Below, in pieces: positions 38,045-38,597 of a DNA stretch of 38,597 nucleotides. The stretch's first letter is position 1; each line of letters begins with the position of its first letter. The DNA comes from CADCVT01 sp035940955 (lineage in GTDB: Bacteria; Actinomycetota; Thermoleophilia; Solirubrobacterales; Solirubrobacteraceae). The notes beneath the pieces were generated by a model. It was not told the origin of the DNA, did not search any database, and saw only the letters and a program-made list of their open reading frames with translations. The stretch is from assembly GCA_035940955.1 (NCBI GenBank), contig DASZEJ010000136.1, positions 1 through 38,597 of the forward strand, read 5' to 3'. The position numbers and the translations under genes were made by a program.

Positions 38045-38597
38045 CGCGCTTGCACCGCCTCCTGGGGTTCGATCTGGGCTTGCCGCCCCGGCCCGTGCAT
38101 GGCCATCGCCGCCACCGCGGCCGCGGCCATGAACACCGTCGAGACGTAGAACGCTGCGTGGTGGCTGCTCACGAGGTCGCCGGGCGACGCGTCGACGGTG
38201 ATCGCCACCGCGATCGCCACCCCGATCGCGCCGCCCACCTGGCGCATCGCGGAGTTGATCCCGCTCGCCAGGGCGAACGCCGCCGGCGGCGCCGACGTCA
38301 GCGCCGCGGCGTTCAGGCCGGTGATCGCGATCACCGAGCCCGCGCCGTACAGCAGCTGCCCCGGCAGCCAGTCGGTCGCGTAGTTCGACTCGGCGCCCGT
38401 CATCAGCGTGATCGCGAGCATGCCGGCCGCCGCGATCACGCTCCCGACGACCGCGACGACGCGCGGCCCGTGCTGCTCGGAGGCGCGGCCCGCGGCGCGG
38501 CCGAACAGGGCGCCGGCCAGCGCGCCGGGCAGGAACGCCAGCCCGGTCTCCAGCGGCGAGAACCCCCAGATTCCCGAGACGTAGAAGACCGCGATGA
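38041..38597 (-). CDS. MFS exporter, DHA2 type, 5' end outside window
   Basis: Only the C-terminal 185 codons are inside; the frame is open to the last base. Visible segments are membrane helices with GFSPLETGLAFLPGALAGAL, the cytoplasmic loop GRAAGRASEQHGPR, GQLLYGAGSVIAITGLNAAAL, and SGINSAMRQVGGAIGVAIAVAI, the last two typical of 14-helix DHA2 drug exporters. The final loop leads to a helix YVSTVFMAAAAVAAMAM and a short tail. Upstream of and co-translated with the diiron protein gene, suggesting export linked to that enzyme's product, or self-protection; this is inference. Confidence 0.85.
   Translation of the reverse strand, partial: IAVFYVSGIWGFSPLETGLAFLPGALAGALFGRAAGRASEQHGPRVVAVVGSVIAAAGMLAITLMTGAESNYATDWLPGQLLYGAGSVIAITGLNAAALTSAPPAAFALASGINSAMRQVGGAIGVAIAVAITVDASPGDLVSSHHAAFYVSTVFMAAAAVAAMAMHGPGRQAQIEPQEAVQAR

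Noticed and set aside
1..38597. tRNA, rRNA and CRISPR arrays
   Set aside because: No cloverleaf-like sequence with a T-loop core, no rRNA segment and no regularly spaced repeat array with unique spacers was seen; the tandem repeats at 4639 and 6523 have no spacers.

Overview
The window is a very GC-rich chromosomal segment of an actinobacterium. The run tlyA–nadK–recN–(small ORF)–pyrG–M20 peptidase–Nudix–xerD closely resembles the order I recall around tlyA–xerD in Mycobacterium. The efp–nusB pair, frequent 4-base ATGA/GTGA overlaps, many GTG starts and -10 boxes sitting about 7 bases before a start codon fit the same phylum. A deep-branching lineage such as Thermoleophilia/Solirubrobacterales is my best guess from overall style only; no rRNA or tRNA gene is present to test it.

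Positions 1-10350 (minus strand) hold housekeeping genes: tlyA (rRNA 2'-O-methyltransferase), nadK, recN, a 62-residue unknown, pyrG, an M20 peptidase, an ADP-ribose-pyrophosphatase-like Nudix enzyme, xerD, deoB and the start of mutM. Two intergenic gaps here are filled by short GC-rich tandem repeats (3 x 42 bp and 3 x 50 bp). Positions 10430-12790 (plus strand) hold a small membrane protein, a terminator, then a compact operon with its own promoter: two DUF1843-like mini-proteins in tandem and a radical SAM/SPASM enzyme with an extra C-terminal zinc ribbon. This looks like a ribosomally made, post-translationally modified peptide (RiPP) system and is the most interesting system in the window. 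Positions 12778-20000 hold dxs–ispA (isoprenoid precursors), a phytochrome-type histidine kinase with its single-domain response regulator, a secreted sugar-dehydrogenase-like protein, and efp–nusB with a small helical protein.

Positions 20000-22550 are an accessory patch. Two secreted proteins (one Cys-rich with an internal duplication, one HExxHxxGxxH metalloprotease) are translationally coupled and lie between what look like two broken pieces of a serine recombinase. A third small secreted protein follows. Positions 22887-27423 hold a membrane PH-like protein, a class I glutamine amidotransferase, a class V aminotransferase, a CGNR regulator and a 2,2-dialkylglycine decarboxylase, suggesting catabolism of unusual amino acids. 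Positions 27778-32760 hold a lower-GC defence or persistence patch: a single-chain restriction-modification enzyme facing hipBA, which carries a palindromic operator and a possible third small ORF. Positions 32761-38597 hold a DnaC-like ATPase, two unknowns, cobT, a secreted Kelch-type protein, and an operon of a DHA2-type exporter (truncated by the window edge) and a diiron ferritin-like protein with a C-terminal extension.
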